Shown here: piece by piece, positions 22,774 to 33,100 of the stretch | Numbering within the stretch: position 1 is the first letter of the stretch | How the letters are laid out: each line of letters begins with the position of its first letter | Assembly: GCF_036850765.1 (NCBI RefSeq) | Contig: NC_089490.1 | Span: forward strand, 274,860,482 to 274,924,481 | Length of the DNA: 64,000 nucleotides | Reading direction: 5' to 3' | Source: Saccopteryx bilineata | Lineage: Eukaryota; Chordata; Mammalia; Chiroptera; Emballonuridae | Notes under the pieces: generated by a model | The model's input: only the letters and a program-made list of their open reading frames with translations | Told to the model about the DNA's origin: nothing | Database searches by the model: none | Program-made: the position numbers and the translations under genes

Positions 22774-23955
22774 TACACAATAACTAATAATAAGGTAAAT
22801 GGTGTCAGGGTATGACACTGACCTTTCTTACAGCATACAGTCTGCTCCGCTTTCCTTTCTCTGTTTCTGTATAGCACTTCCAGAACATTAGCATTGAATG
22901 GACCAAATTTATTTATCAAAACCAAGATGGTGTGTTTTTACTTTATGCTAGTACATGCATACAAAGGTGCTATAAAGAGTCTGTCTTTAGTTCTAAAATA
23001 CCATGTGCTCTACATGGTTGCAGAAGTATCACCCTACTCTAAATGTTTCTAAAAAATAAAGCAGAAACTCTTTGATGTAGTTCCCTGTCAAGGACACCAA
23101 TCTCTACTAAGGCTGGGAGCAACCAGTGTCCTTGATTCCACATTGAAGCTGGTCCTTGCATCTTCAGGGAGACCCCTTAGTTTAGGGTTGGCAGTCACAA
23201 ATGAAATGAGTTATGGTGATCTCCAAGGTGAAAGCAGGCCTGCATCTTTCTGTCTCCATGATTATTTTTGTTGCTACTTTTCATTAAATTCTGCTCAAGA
23301 AGCTCAAAGTCAGACACCAAATAAGGAAAGAATATCAAGGATCAATTTCTTTGCACAATGATAAAATAATTCAGAGTCCATCACTTTCTGAGTGGATGTC
23401 CTGGAATCCAAAGAACTGAAGTGTTTTAAGGCAAGGAGGCAATCTATGCATCAAATGCTGCTGAGGGTTAAGTGAGGCGAGGTCAGCATGGACAGGTGGA
23501 TGGAAAGCGAAGCAAGCAGGAATAGATGGAATTAGGGGAGAAAAGCCAGGATGGGGGACATATGACTGTCAAGCATTGATGAATGGGTTTAACAAGGCAG
23601 AGACCGTTGCTGGTTCTGACAAGTTTGATCTTTTGGGGCCTAGATTTTGATGAGGTGGAGTCATAGTAGAGGGCAGATGGGCAACTTCTCTTGCTCATAA
23701 TCACTCCATGAAGTATGAAAATACAGGGACTTAATTGCACATGGGTTTGTGAAAAAATATTTATAAATCAACATCAATATGATAATTGAGGAGAATATTT
23801 GAACTTACTTCTCAGTCTCTCATTTCTCCCTCTGTCTCTTCAATCCACTATCCATACGGCACCAGAATGGTTCTCTTGAGAGTGGAGTGATGGATGATAT
23901 TACTTGTGCCTGAACACCCACATGACATTGTGCTCAGCTCCAAAGCTGGACTCTT
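22774..23955. other. No recognisable gene or repeat
   Basis: Short ORFs only (23143-23361; 23483-23740 on the minus strand), with no recognisable domain or transposon signature. Confidence 0.4.
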
Positions 23956-23968
23956 ACCTCCCTGTTTC

Positions 23969-24383
23969 TTTTTTTTTTTTTTTAATTTTTATTTTTCTCA
24001 TTTTTCTGAAGCTGGAAACAGGGAGAGACAGTCAGACAGACTCTCGCATGCGCCCAACCGGGATCCACCCGGCACGCCCACCAGGGGCGATGCTCTGCCC
24101 ACCAGGGGGCGATGCTCTGCCCATCCTGGGTGTCGCCATGTTGCGACCAGAGCCATTCTAGCACCTGGGGCAGAGGCCACAGAGCCATCCCCAGCGCCCG
24201 GGCCATCTTTGCTCCAATGGAGCCTTGGCTGCGGGAGGGGAAGAGAGAGACAGAGAGAGAAAGCGCGGCGGAGGGGTGGAGAAGCAAATGGGCGCTTCTC
24301 CTGTGTGCCCTGGCCGGGAATCGAACCCGGGTCCTCCGCACGCTAGGCCGACGCTCTACCGCTGAGCCAACCGGCCAGGGCCC
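23969..24383 (-). mobile_element. tRNA-derived bat SINE, CCTGGCCGGTTGGCTCAG type, with expanded internal repeat
   Basis: Reverse-oriented, with a T15 tract (23968-23982). The head at 24305-24383 has near-perfect A and B boxes. A perfect 13-bp duplication, ACCTCCCTGTTTC, flanks it at 23956-23968 and 24384-24396. It is the longest copy of its type here because the unit GCCCACCAGGGGCGATGCTC is repeated around 24076-24125. ORFs of up to 150 codons on both strands are SINE sequence. Confidence 0.95.
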
Positions 24384-24580
24384 ACCTCCCTGTTTCAGTA
24401 ATATGTTATAGTAATTAAATATATAGAAATATAGAAAATATGAAAGATATATAGAAAGAATTAGGATATAATACTAAAAGCAATTAAGGAAAGTAAATAA
24501 AGTTATGCTGTCTGGATAGGAATTAATACAGTGTGTACAGATATGATAAACAGACTCTGCCTTTTGCACAGGGCCCAGTT

Positions 24581-24617
24581 AGTGTGTGTGTGAAGTTATA
24601 TATATATATATATATTT
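24581..24617. repeat. (TG)n and (TA)n microsatellites
   Basis: A short TG tract (24582-24591) and a TA tract (24597-24615) lie directly before the 65-bp tandem units. Confidence 0.85.
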
Positions 24618-24620
24618 ATG

Positions 24621-24701
24621 AAGTGACTTGATGTCATAACTCTGTAGTTTAACATAAACAAGAAGCTTCTCTAGGAACACCTTAAAAGTGGCTTGATGTC
24701 A
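24621..24701 (+). repeat. Left part of a ~65-bp tandem repeat, probably LTR U3, split by L1
   Basis: Unit A starts AAGTGACTTGATGTCATAAC (24621). Unit B starts AAGTGGCTTGATGTCA (24686), 65 bp later. Unit B is cut by the old L1 and resumes at 38463. Unit C starts AAGTGGTTTGAGGTAATAAT at 38513. The last 18 bases here (24684-24701) are the target duplication of the old L1. Confidence 0.75.
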
Positions 24702-25924
24702 GCTGTGCATAAGCTGGCCCACAGAGGCAGAGGCCACAGAAGCTGCTTCAGAGGACTGGGCACGCATGCAATCACACCTCTGATGTGGATCCGCACCTGG
24801 CGGCAGCTGAAGCCCAGGCAACAGCAGAAGCAGTCCAAACGGGCATGCACGGGCCACCTACAGTGGTGGAAACCATGGCAAGCCACTGCGGAGGTCTGAG
24901 CTCAAACATAATCCAGCCCATGGCGTGAGCCTTCCCTTGGCAGTGGCTGGGGCCTGAGTGACCTCGTGGTTGGTCTGAGTGGGTGTGTGCAGGCACACTA
25001 GGGGAAGAGGAAGCCATGGCGGTTGCAGAGGTGGGCTGGCACTGGCAGTTCTCAAGCCAAAATGCCTGAGGCAGCAACAGCAGTGGGGGGGTCGGGGGGC
25101 TGATAGAGAGATCACACATCAGGAGCCTAGAGGCCAAACCCACTGGTCCCCTGAGACCACACCCTTCTGATTGCTGAAAAAGAAGAAAAAGAAATACAAT
25201 AAAATAAATTAAAAGTCTGGATAGAAAGACATCTGAGCTTATGGGACAAGTCACATCCAATACTGTACTTAATCACTGAATTACAGTACTGAACTCAACA
25301 AGCAGCCAGCAATAAGGGGCTGCAGAAAGTGAATCTCAGGGGAACTTGAACTTTCAAAGGAACTTCCTGCAGGCCAAGAGTAGATAAAGCTAGCCTAGAA
25401 GTACAGCTAATATTTACAATGGCACCTGGGCCCAACAGAGGTAGCCACAATATCTAGATTGCCTGTAGCTCCAAAAAGGTAGATAAGAGCCAGTTATAGG
25501 CCTTGACCGCCACTGATCTACACCAGGCTCTGGCCAGGGAGGTCCAGGGCAGGAACATCCAGTGGCCAAATATGGAGAGCCTCAGTTCAGGACCTAAGAA
25601 CCCTTGTTAGAGTGGTAGCTTAAGGAAGGGCTCCTCACACCTGACCCAGCTAAGACATAAAAAATGCTGACACAAATAGCAAAAAGAATAATGACAGCAG
25701 ATAAGCAGTCCACAAAAGATTACAAACAATAGCTGATGCCAACTCAAGAAGACCTAGAAACAACACAACTGAAAATTGTAGGCAGACAATACCAACCCTA
25801 GACTCAGCTAGCTATACAAACAACACACCCAAAGGAAGAGTGTATACACAGACAAAATGGGAAGACTAAGAAATGCAATCCAAATGAATCACAAGAGAAA
25901 TCCCCAGAAAAAGAACTGAGTGAG
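24702..25924 (+). promoter_or_regulatory. 5' UTR of the old L1
   Basis: The first 450 bp are relatively GC-rich ('tggatccgcacctggcggca'), then A-rich sequence leads to ORF1. Opposite-strand ORFs up to 162 codons (24772-25260) reflect GC-rich composition. In mammalian L1 this segment carries the internal RNA polymerase II promoter; decay makes activity unlikely here. Confidence 0.6.
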
Positions 25925-26813
25925 ATGGAAATAACCAAATTACCAGATGCAGAGTTTAAATTAATGATTGTTAGGATGCTCAAAGATCTTAGAGCAACAA
26001 TGAATGGACATAATAAACACCTAAATAAAAAGAAAACAAGCATAGCATCAAAAAATATTGAAATCATAAAAATAGAACCAAACAGAAATGACATAGCATC
26101 AGAAATGAAGACAACACTACAAGGAAATAAAAGCAGGCTTGATGAAGCAGAGGATTGAATCAGTGACTTAGAGGATGAGATAAGTGAAAGCACGGAAGAA
26201 GAACAGCAAAAAGAAAAAAGAATCAAGAAGTCTGAGGAAACTCTTAGAGAGCTATGTGACAACATGAAGAGAAACAATACCCAGATAATAGGGGTTCCTG
26301 AAGGAGAAGAGAAAGAACAAGGGATAGAGAAACTGTTAGAAGAAATTATAGCTGAAAATTTTCCTAAATTGATGCAGGAAAGAGTCACACAGGTTCAAGA
26401 AGCAGAGAGAGCCACATTAAAAAATAACCCAGGAGATGACGTCAGAGTAATGGCGGGGTAGGAAGCGATACCGATAAATCTCCCCCAAAACTCAACAAGA
26501 TCTTCAACCAGAAACAGAAAAACCTATACTTGGAGCTTCCAGATGGTTCACAATACACCCAAAGGTATGATTGAGTGAAAAATTGGCTAAATATATAACC
26601 AAACCCCGAAGGAAATAGGGAGTAAGAAATGCTCTGCCTTCCTCACTAACCTAAACAGGGCGGCTTTCTCTGGTAACTGTGAATATAGAAACTGAGGCGG
26701 GCAAAGGGGGTGAATAGATCCAGGCCGCCGCGGCACAAACGGCCGAACCAGGCTGTGGCACACAGATCCAAGCCGAGGAAAATCTGATCCTGTGGCAACC
26801 TGGGCAATACAAG

Positions 26814-27086
26814 CTAACACTCGCGCCAAACCCAAACAAAGAAAGACAAGCAGAGTGGCCATTTTACCTGGTCTCCTGGTCGGTGCGCAGTTAGTGGGCG
26901 AGAATTTCTTCCTAGGCCCCGAGAGTGGGTGCCCGTGTTGCCCCACGGAGAGGCAGGGTCAGAGGCCTTTCTGTGGGCTGAGGGCAGAGTCTCTGGGCAG
27001 CCCCAGCGCCCTGGGAAAGCCACGCATGGGAGGGAGTGAGAACTAATTCCAACGGTGTAGATTTTCCGTGCTGGAGGGGGTTTCAC
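26814..27086 (-). CDS. Antisense ORF in L1 5' UTR, copy 1 (hypothetical)
   Basis: A 90-codon ORF antisense to the L1, starting MKPPPARK. Its start lies 242 bp from that of the similar ORF at 27083-27328, the period of the 5' UTR units, so the two are copies of one antisense frame. Primate L1 has an unrelated antisense ORF0 in the same place. GC-rich repeats often keep frames open by chance, and the sense strand is open here as well (27140-27499), so coding is unproven. Confidence 0.3.
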   Translation of the reverse strand: MKPPPARKIYTVGISSHSLPCVAFPGRWGCPETLPSAHRKASDPASPWGNTGTHSRGLGRNSRPLTAHRPGDQVKWPLCLSFFVWVWREC

Positions 27087-27480
27087 TCAGAGGGAAACGC
27101 GGCCAGCCTCATATCCTGGTTTGTGCGCGCAGATAAGGAGTGAGCAATTCCTCCGAGTGCCTCGGCAGTGCACGCCCGTGTTATCGCACAGAGGGGCAGA
27201 GTCAGGGGCCTTTGTGTGGGCCAAAGCGGAATCTCGAGCCGCCCCAGCGCCTTGCAAAAGCCGCGCACGGGGACGGAGCGAGACTCAATTCCAATGCTGC
27301 AACTTTTCCCTGCGGTTGGGGGTTTCACTCAGAGCGTGAGACTGCTGGCCGGATATCCTGGTCGCAGACAGTGAGTGAGAGTAGCCTCCAAGCGCCCCCC
27401 AGAAGTGGGCGCCCGCTTGTGTTACCGGACAGAGTGGCAGAGCCAGAGGTCTTCGAGTGGGCGGAAAGCCCGCCTGATTA
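26871..27480 (+). repeat. Tandem ~241-bp units in the L1 5' UTR
   Basis: Two complete units and one partial. The landmark CCTGGT ends at 26880, 27120 and 27362 (steps of 240 and 242). GGGGGTTTCACTCAGAG recurs at about 27076 and 27318; 'gtgttrycscacagaggggcagrgtcagrggcc' type sequence recurs near 26938, 27180 and 27421. Units have diverged, more than half of positions still matching by eye. The third unit stops near 27480. This layout resembles the monomer arrays of mouse L1 promoters, but the sequence is not recognisably related. Confidence 0.8.
27083..27328 (-). CDS. Antisense ORF in L1 5' UTR, copy 2 (hypothetical)
   Basis: An 81-codon ORF starting MKPPTAGK, matching the first copy in start context and in spaced residues over about the first 60 codons. 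Its end overlaps the start of the first copy by 4 bp. The third, partial unit does not include the part that would carry this start. No domain is recognised. Confidence 0.3.
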   Translation of the reverse strand: MKPPTAGKSCSIGIESRSVPVRGFCKALGRLEIPLWPTQRPLTLPLCAITRACTAEALGGIAHSLSARTNQDMRLAAFPSE

Positions 27481-27899
27481 TGCTAGCAGCTCTGACTGAC
27501 TGAGCCTTACCCAGAGACCTGTGCTGAGTGGAAATAGAGTGGGGAGTTGCCAGCTCTTTGAGCCTCTTACTATCCAGGCAGAGAAAGCAGCAACCCCATA
27601 GCTGGATTATCAGGCTACTAATTGAGGAAGGAAAGACTAGGGAAAGGCTCCAGGAACACGGACTCTCTCACTGTCGGAGCCTATAAATGCTAATGAGCTT
27701 CGACTGCCAATGAGACTAAAGCACAATACATGACATTGCCATAGAGACTTATCAACGGCAAACCTCTACCTGAGCATGCCAAAGGGGTAGAACCCGGGGT
27801 ACAGAGTCACCGACCAGGAAGAGGGAGAGAAAAGAAAAAGCAAGAAGATAACCTCTCAAAATCAAGAATAATCTGCAGACTTTATAACCTATCCCATTT

Positions 27900-28800
27900 T
27901 ATTATATTTGTTCATTTGTTTCTCTTATCTTCATTCTTGATACTTTTTTTTTCCTCCTCCAATTTGGCCGATTAACTCTCTACCGGTCTTACTCTCTCCT
28001 CTCCTTGAACTACACTACCCATAAGTGTTACATCTCCCATTATCTTTTCTCTTCTCTTCCTTTCTCTCTATGAGGGTTGCACTCCAAAACCCTTAACTCT
28101 CTTTCTCTCTCTCTCTCCTTTCTTTTTTCTTCTTTTAGTGGTTCCCTCTTTTTCTCTCTCTCTCTCTTTCTTTTCTCCCTCTATATTAGTTTCTTCCTTT
28201 CTCCTTTACATCTCCTCTCATTCAAACCTCAATAACAAACAAATTATCTTATCTGGGACTCAAACCTATGTTTGTGGCATTGTGGGGGTTTTTTATTCAC
28301 CTTTTTAACTCACTAGCAGTGCTCCCATCCCTGGCTCTCCATATTATCTAGCTCTTGTTCCACTAAATACAATAGTAATTTTTTAATTTGTCCCCCCATT
28401 TTTCCATTTTCCTCTTATTCCTCTCATCATAACTCTTAGACAACCAACACCTAAAAGCAAATCATTTTATTCTTGACCCAAATTTTTTCCTTATTTGCTT
28501 CTTGTGGGTCCATACACTCTTTTTTTTTCTTTTTTTTTTTTGCCCCTTTATTACTTTTCCCCAATTCAGGCCCTCCATCACAGGCATTGTTTGTTATAAT
28601 TCACAGTCCACCACAAGATTTTCTCAAGAAAGAGGGGAGAGGAGAGGAGAGGAAAAAAGGAGGGGGGGAATAATTTCCTTTTTTTTAAATTTTTATTTTA
28701 TTTTATTTTTCTTTATTTCATTATTAATTTTTTTAAAAAAAAAACAACTCTTTTCGATTTTTTATTTTTTTTAACTTTTTATTCTTTATTAAATCTCATT
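27900..28800 (+). other. Pyrimidine-rich leader before ORF1
   Basis: About 900 bp dominated by T and C on the sense strand, with several CT-repeat runs (28100-28170), T-runs (28518-28542), and a short purine island (28628-28670). It ends directly before the ORF1 start. I know of no coding function. Confidence 0.7.
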
Positions 28801-28826
28801 AATACTATCAACAAAACCACCCTCAG

Positions 28827-29822
28827 ATGCCATTAAGGAAGAGAAAATCGAATATCATGGATACAAAAGAAAGAGAGGTAACACAGCTAGATGAGGAAAA
28901 ATCTATGGAGAAAAAATTTAATATATTGGAAACCTTGGAGCTAAATGACAGAGAATTCAAGATAGAAATCCTAAAAATCCTCCGAGATATACAAGAAAAC
29001 ACAGAAAGGCAATATAGGGAGCTCAGAAAACAACTCAATGAACACAAAGAATATATGTCCAAGGAAATTGAAACTATAAAAACAAATCAAACAGAGATGG
29101 AAAACTCAATTCACGAGCTGAAAAACGAAGTAACAAGCTTAGCTAATAGAACAGGTCAGATAGAAGAGAGGATTAGTGAAATAGAAGACAAGCAACTTGA
29201 GGCACAACAGAGAGAAGAAGAAAGAGACTCAAAAATTTAAAAAAATGAGATAGCCCTACAAGAATTATCTGACTCCATCAAAAAGAATAACATAAGAATA
29301 ATAGGTATATCAGAGGGAGAAGAGAGAGAAAATGGAATGGAGAACATACTCAAACAAATAATAGATGAGAACTTCCCAAGCCTGTGGAAAGAACTAAAGC
29401 CTCAAGTTCAAGAAGCAAACAGAACTCCAAGTTTTCTTAACCCCAACAAACCTACTCCAAGGCATATCATAATGAAATTGACACAAACCAACAGCAAAGA
29501 AAAAATTCTCAAGACAGCCAGGGAAAAGAAGAATACAACATATAAAGGAAGGCCCATTAGATTATCATCAGATTTCTCAGCAGAAACTCCACAAGCTAGA
29601 AGAGAGTGGACCCCAATATTTAAAGTCCTGAAAGAGAGGAACTTTCAGCCACGAATACTATACCCATCAAAGCTATCCTTCAAATACGAAGGAGAAATAA
29701 AAACATTCACAGATACAGAAAAGATGAGGGAATTTATCATCAGAAAACCCCCACTCCAGGAATTACTAAAGGGGGTTCTCCAATCAGATACAAAGAACAA
29801 AAAAAAACAGAGCCACAAGTAA
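28827..29822 (+). pseudogene. Younger L1 ORF1 (RNA-binding chaperone), one premature stop
   Basis: One frame runs from ATG 28827 to TAA 29820-29822, 331 codons, close to the usual ORF1p size of about 340. The only break is TAA at 29238-29240 (codon 138), at the end of the coiled coil. Residues about 25-135 are rich in E/K/L heptads (coiled coil). The central RRM starts after the stop (IRIIGISEGEERE), and the C-terminal domain has ILKTAREK, FSAETPQARREW and LYPSKLSFKYEGEIK, with a basic tail. ORF1p trimerises and coats L1 RNA. With the stop, only the coiled coil could be made. Confidence 0.92.
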
Positions 29823-29918
29823 AAGCTCCAAGAAGAACACAATAAAACGAAATGTAAACTGTGACAACAACAAAAAGAAAGAGGGGGAGAAGATGGAGAT
29901 TAACAGTAGCAAAGGACG

Positions 29919-30158
29919 ATGGAGTGCAAAAGTACTCACAAAATAGTTTGCTACAATGAACAGGGTAGGGACCCTTTTCATTACTCAAAGGTAACCACCA
30001 TTGAAAAAACCACCACAGAAGCACATGAGATAAAAAAGATAGCAACAGAGGAAAGATGTATGGAATACAACCAAATAAAAACAAAAGATAGAAAAACGAA
30101 AGAGAAGGATCAAACAAGACACAAAACTAACAGAAAGCAAGATATAAAATGGCAATAG
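29919..30158 (+). CDS. Small basic ORF in the L1 inter-ORF region, overlapping the ORF2 start (hypothetical)
   Basis: 79 codons, starting MECKSTHK and rich in Lys, Arg, Thr and Glu. It is in the ORF1 frame but separated from ORF1 by in-frame stops (TGA, TAA and TAG between 29862 and 29910). Its TAG (30156-30158) lies 7 nt after the ORF2 ATG (30149), overlapping as ATGGCAATAG. Such overlap can permit termination-reinitiation, one way ORF2 might be translated. The older L1 here has no room for such an ORF. It may equally be chance: the region is A-rich and poor in stops. Confidence 0.35.
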   Translation: MECKSTHKIVCYNEQGRDPFHYSKVTTIEKTTTEAHEIKKIATEERCMEYNQIKTKDRKTKEKDQTRHKTNRKQDIKWQ

Positions 30159-33100
30159 GGAACTCACAAGTATCAATAATTACACTAAATGTAAACGGAT
30201 TAAACTCACCAATAAAAAGGTACAGAGTAGCAGAATGGATTAAAAAAGAAAATCCAACTGTATGCGGCCTACAGGAAACTCATCTAAGTAACAGGGATAA
30301 AAACAAATTCAAAGTGAAAGGCTGGAAAACAATACTCCAAGCAAATAACATCCAAAAAAAAGCAGGTGTAGCAATACTCGTATCGGATAATGCTGACTAC
30401 AAGACAGGAAAAGTACTCAGAGACAAAAATGGCCATTTCATAATGGCTAAGGGGACACTGAATCAAGAAGACATAACAATTCTTAATATATATGCACCAA
30501 ACCAAGGAGCACCAAAATATATAAGACAGCTACTTATTGATCTTAAAACAAAAACTGACAAAAATAAAATCATACTTGGAGACCTCAATACACCGCTGAC
30601 GGCTCTAGATCGGTCATCCGAACAGAGAATCAACAAAGACATAGTGGCCTTAAACAAAACACTAGAGCACCTGGATATGATAGACATCTACAGGACATTT
30701 CATCCCAAAGTGACTGAGTATACATTTTTCTCCAGTGTACATGGATCATTCTCAAGAATTGACCATATGTTGGGCCACAAAAACAACATCAGCAAATTCA
30801 GAAAAATTGAAGTTGTACCAAGCATATTTTCTGATCATAAAGCCTTGAAACTAGAATTCAACTGCAAAAAAGAGGAAAAAAATCCCACAAAAATGTGGAA
30901 ACTAAACAACATACTTTTAAAAAATGAATGGGTCAAAAAGAAATAAGTGCAGAGATCAAAAGATATATACAGACTAATGAAAATGACAATACGACATATC
31001 AGAATCTATGGGATGCAGCAAAAGCAGTGATAAGAGGGAAGTTCATATCGCTTCAGGCATATAAGAACAAACAAGAGAGAGCCCAAGTGAACCACTTAAC
31101 TTCCCACCTTAAGGAACTAGAAAAAGAAGAACAAAGACAACCCAAAACCAGCGAAAGAAAGGAGATAATAAAAATCAGAGCAGAAATAAATGAATTAGAG
31201 AACAGAAAAACTATAGAAAAAATTAATAGAACAAGGAGCTGGTTCTTTGAAAAGATCAACAAAATTGACAAACCCTTGGCAAGACTTACCAAGGAAAAAA
31301 GAGAAAGAACTCATATAAACAAAATCCAAAATGAAAGAGGAGAAATCACCACGGACACCGTAGATATACAAAGAATTATTGTAGAATACTATGAAAAACT
31401 TTATGCCACTAAATTCAACAACCTAGAAGAAATGGATAAATTCCTAGAACAATACAACCTTCCTAGACTGAGTCAAGAAGAAGCAGAAAGCCTAAACAGA
31501 CCTATCAGTAGAGAAGAAATAGAAAAACCCCAAAAATAAAAGTCCAGGCCCTGACGGCTATACCAGTGAATTTTATCAAACATTCAAAGAAGACTTGGTT
31601 CCTATTCTACTCAAAGTCTTCCAAAAAATTGAAGAAGAAGCAACACTTCCAAACACATTTTATGAGGCCAACATAACCCTCATACCAAAATCAGGCAAGG
31701 ATGGCACAAAAAAAGAAAACTACAGACCAATATCTCTAATGAATACAGATGCTAAAATGCTAAACAAAATACTAGCAAATCGAATACAACAACATATTAA
31801 AAAAATAATACATCATGATCAAGTGGGATTCATCCCAGAATCTCAAGGATGGTTCAACATACGTAAAACGGTTAATGTAATACACCATATCAACAAAACA
31901 AAGAACAAAAACCACATGATCTTATCAATAGACGCAGAAAAGGCTTCCGATAAAATACAACACAATTTTATGTTTAAGACTCTCAACAAAATGGGTATAG
32001 AAGGAAAATATCTCAACATGATAAAGGCCATATATGATAAACCATCAGCTAACATCATATTAAATGGCACTAAACTGAATGCTTTCCCCCTTAAATCAGG
32101 AACAAGACAGGGTTGTCCACTCTCTCCACTCTTATTTAATGTGGTACTATAGGTTCTAGCCAGAGCAATCAGACAAGACAAAGAAATAAAAGGCATCCAT
32201 ATCGGAAAAGAAGAAGTAAAGGTATCACTTTTTGCAGATGATATGATCCTATACATCGAAAACCCCAAAGAATCCACAAAAAGACTACTAGAAACAATAA
32301 GCCAATACAGTAAGGTCGCAGGATACAAAATTAACATACAGAAATCAATAGCCTTTCTATATGCCAACAATGAAACAACTGAGAAGGAACTCAAAAGAAT
32401 AATCCCCTTCACGATTGCAACAACAACAACAAAATACCTAGGAATAAACATAACAAAGAATGTAAAGGACTTATATAATGAAAACTATAAACCATTGTTA
32501 AGGGAAATTGGAAAAGATATATTGAGATGGATGAATATACCTTGTTCTTGGCTAGGAAGAATAAATATAATCAAGATGGCTATATTACCCAAAGCAATAT
32601 ACAAATTTAATGCAATTCCCATCAAAATTCCAATGACATTTTTTAAAGAAATAGAGCAATAAATCATCAGATTTATATGGAACTATAAATAATCCCAAAT
32701 AGCCAAAGCAATCCTAAAGAAAAAGAATGAAGCTGGGGGCATAACAATACCTGACTTCAAACTGTATTATAGGGCCACGACAATCAAAACAGCATGGTAT
32801 TGGCAGAAAAATAGATACTCAGACCAATGGAACAGAATAGAAAGTCCAGAAATAAAACCACATATATATAGTCAAATACTTTTTGATAAAGGGGCCAACA
32901 ACACACAATGGAGAAAAGAAAGCCTCTTCAATAAATGGTGCTGGGAAAACTGGAAAGCCACATGCAAAAGAATGAAACTGGACTACAGTCTTTCCCCCTG
33001 TACTAAAATTAACTCAAAATGGATCAAAGATCTAAACATAAGACCTGAAACAATTAAGTACATAGAAGAAGACATAGGTACTCAACTCATGGACCTGGGT

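Larger units (their letters stand above)
26432..28826 (+). promoter_or_regulatory. 5' UTR of the younger L1
   Basis: At 2.4 kb this is longer than the human L1 5' UTR (about 0.9 kb). It starts GGAGATGACGTCAGAGTAATGGCGGGG in context at 26432; the TGACGTCA core (26437-26444) is a consensus cAMP-response element only 5 bp into the element. A GC-rich part with tandem units (26871-27480) follows, then a long pyrimidine-rich part (27900-28800). The internal promoter of a mammalian L1 lies in this region; actual activity is unknown. Confidence 0.8.

Noticed and set aside
24772..25260. 162-codon minus-strand ORF
   Set aside because: It lies in the GC-rich 5' UTR of the old L1, partly overlapped by open frames on the other strand, with no repeat-unit support such as that seen in the younger L1.
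28473..28774. Phe-rich ORFs of 66 and 90 codons before L1 ORF1
   Set aside because: They arise from the T-rich leader; composition alone explains them.
31843..32451. 202-codon minus-strand ORF
   Set aside because: It is the antisense shadow of L1 ORF2; the A-rich sense strand gives few stops on the other strand. The same applies to 29645-30176, 31053-31292, 33169-33614 and 37717-37935.
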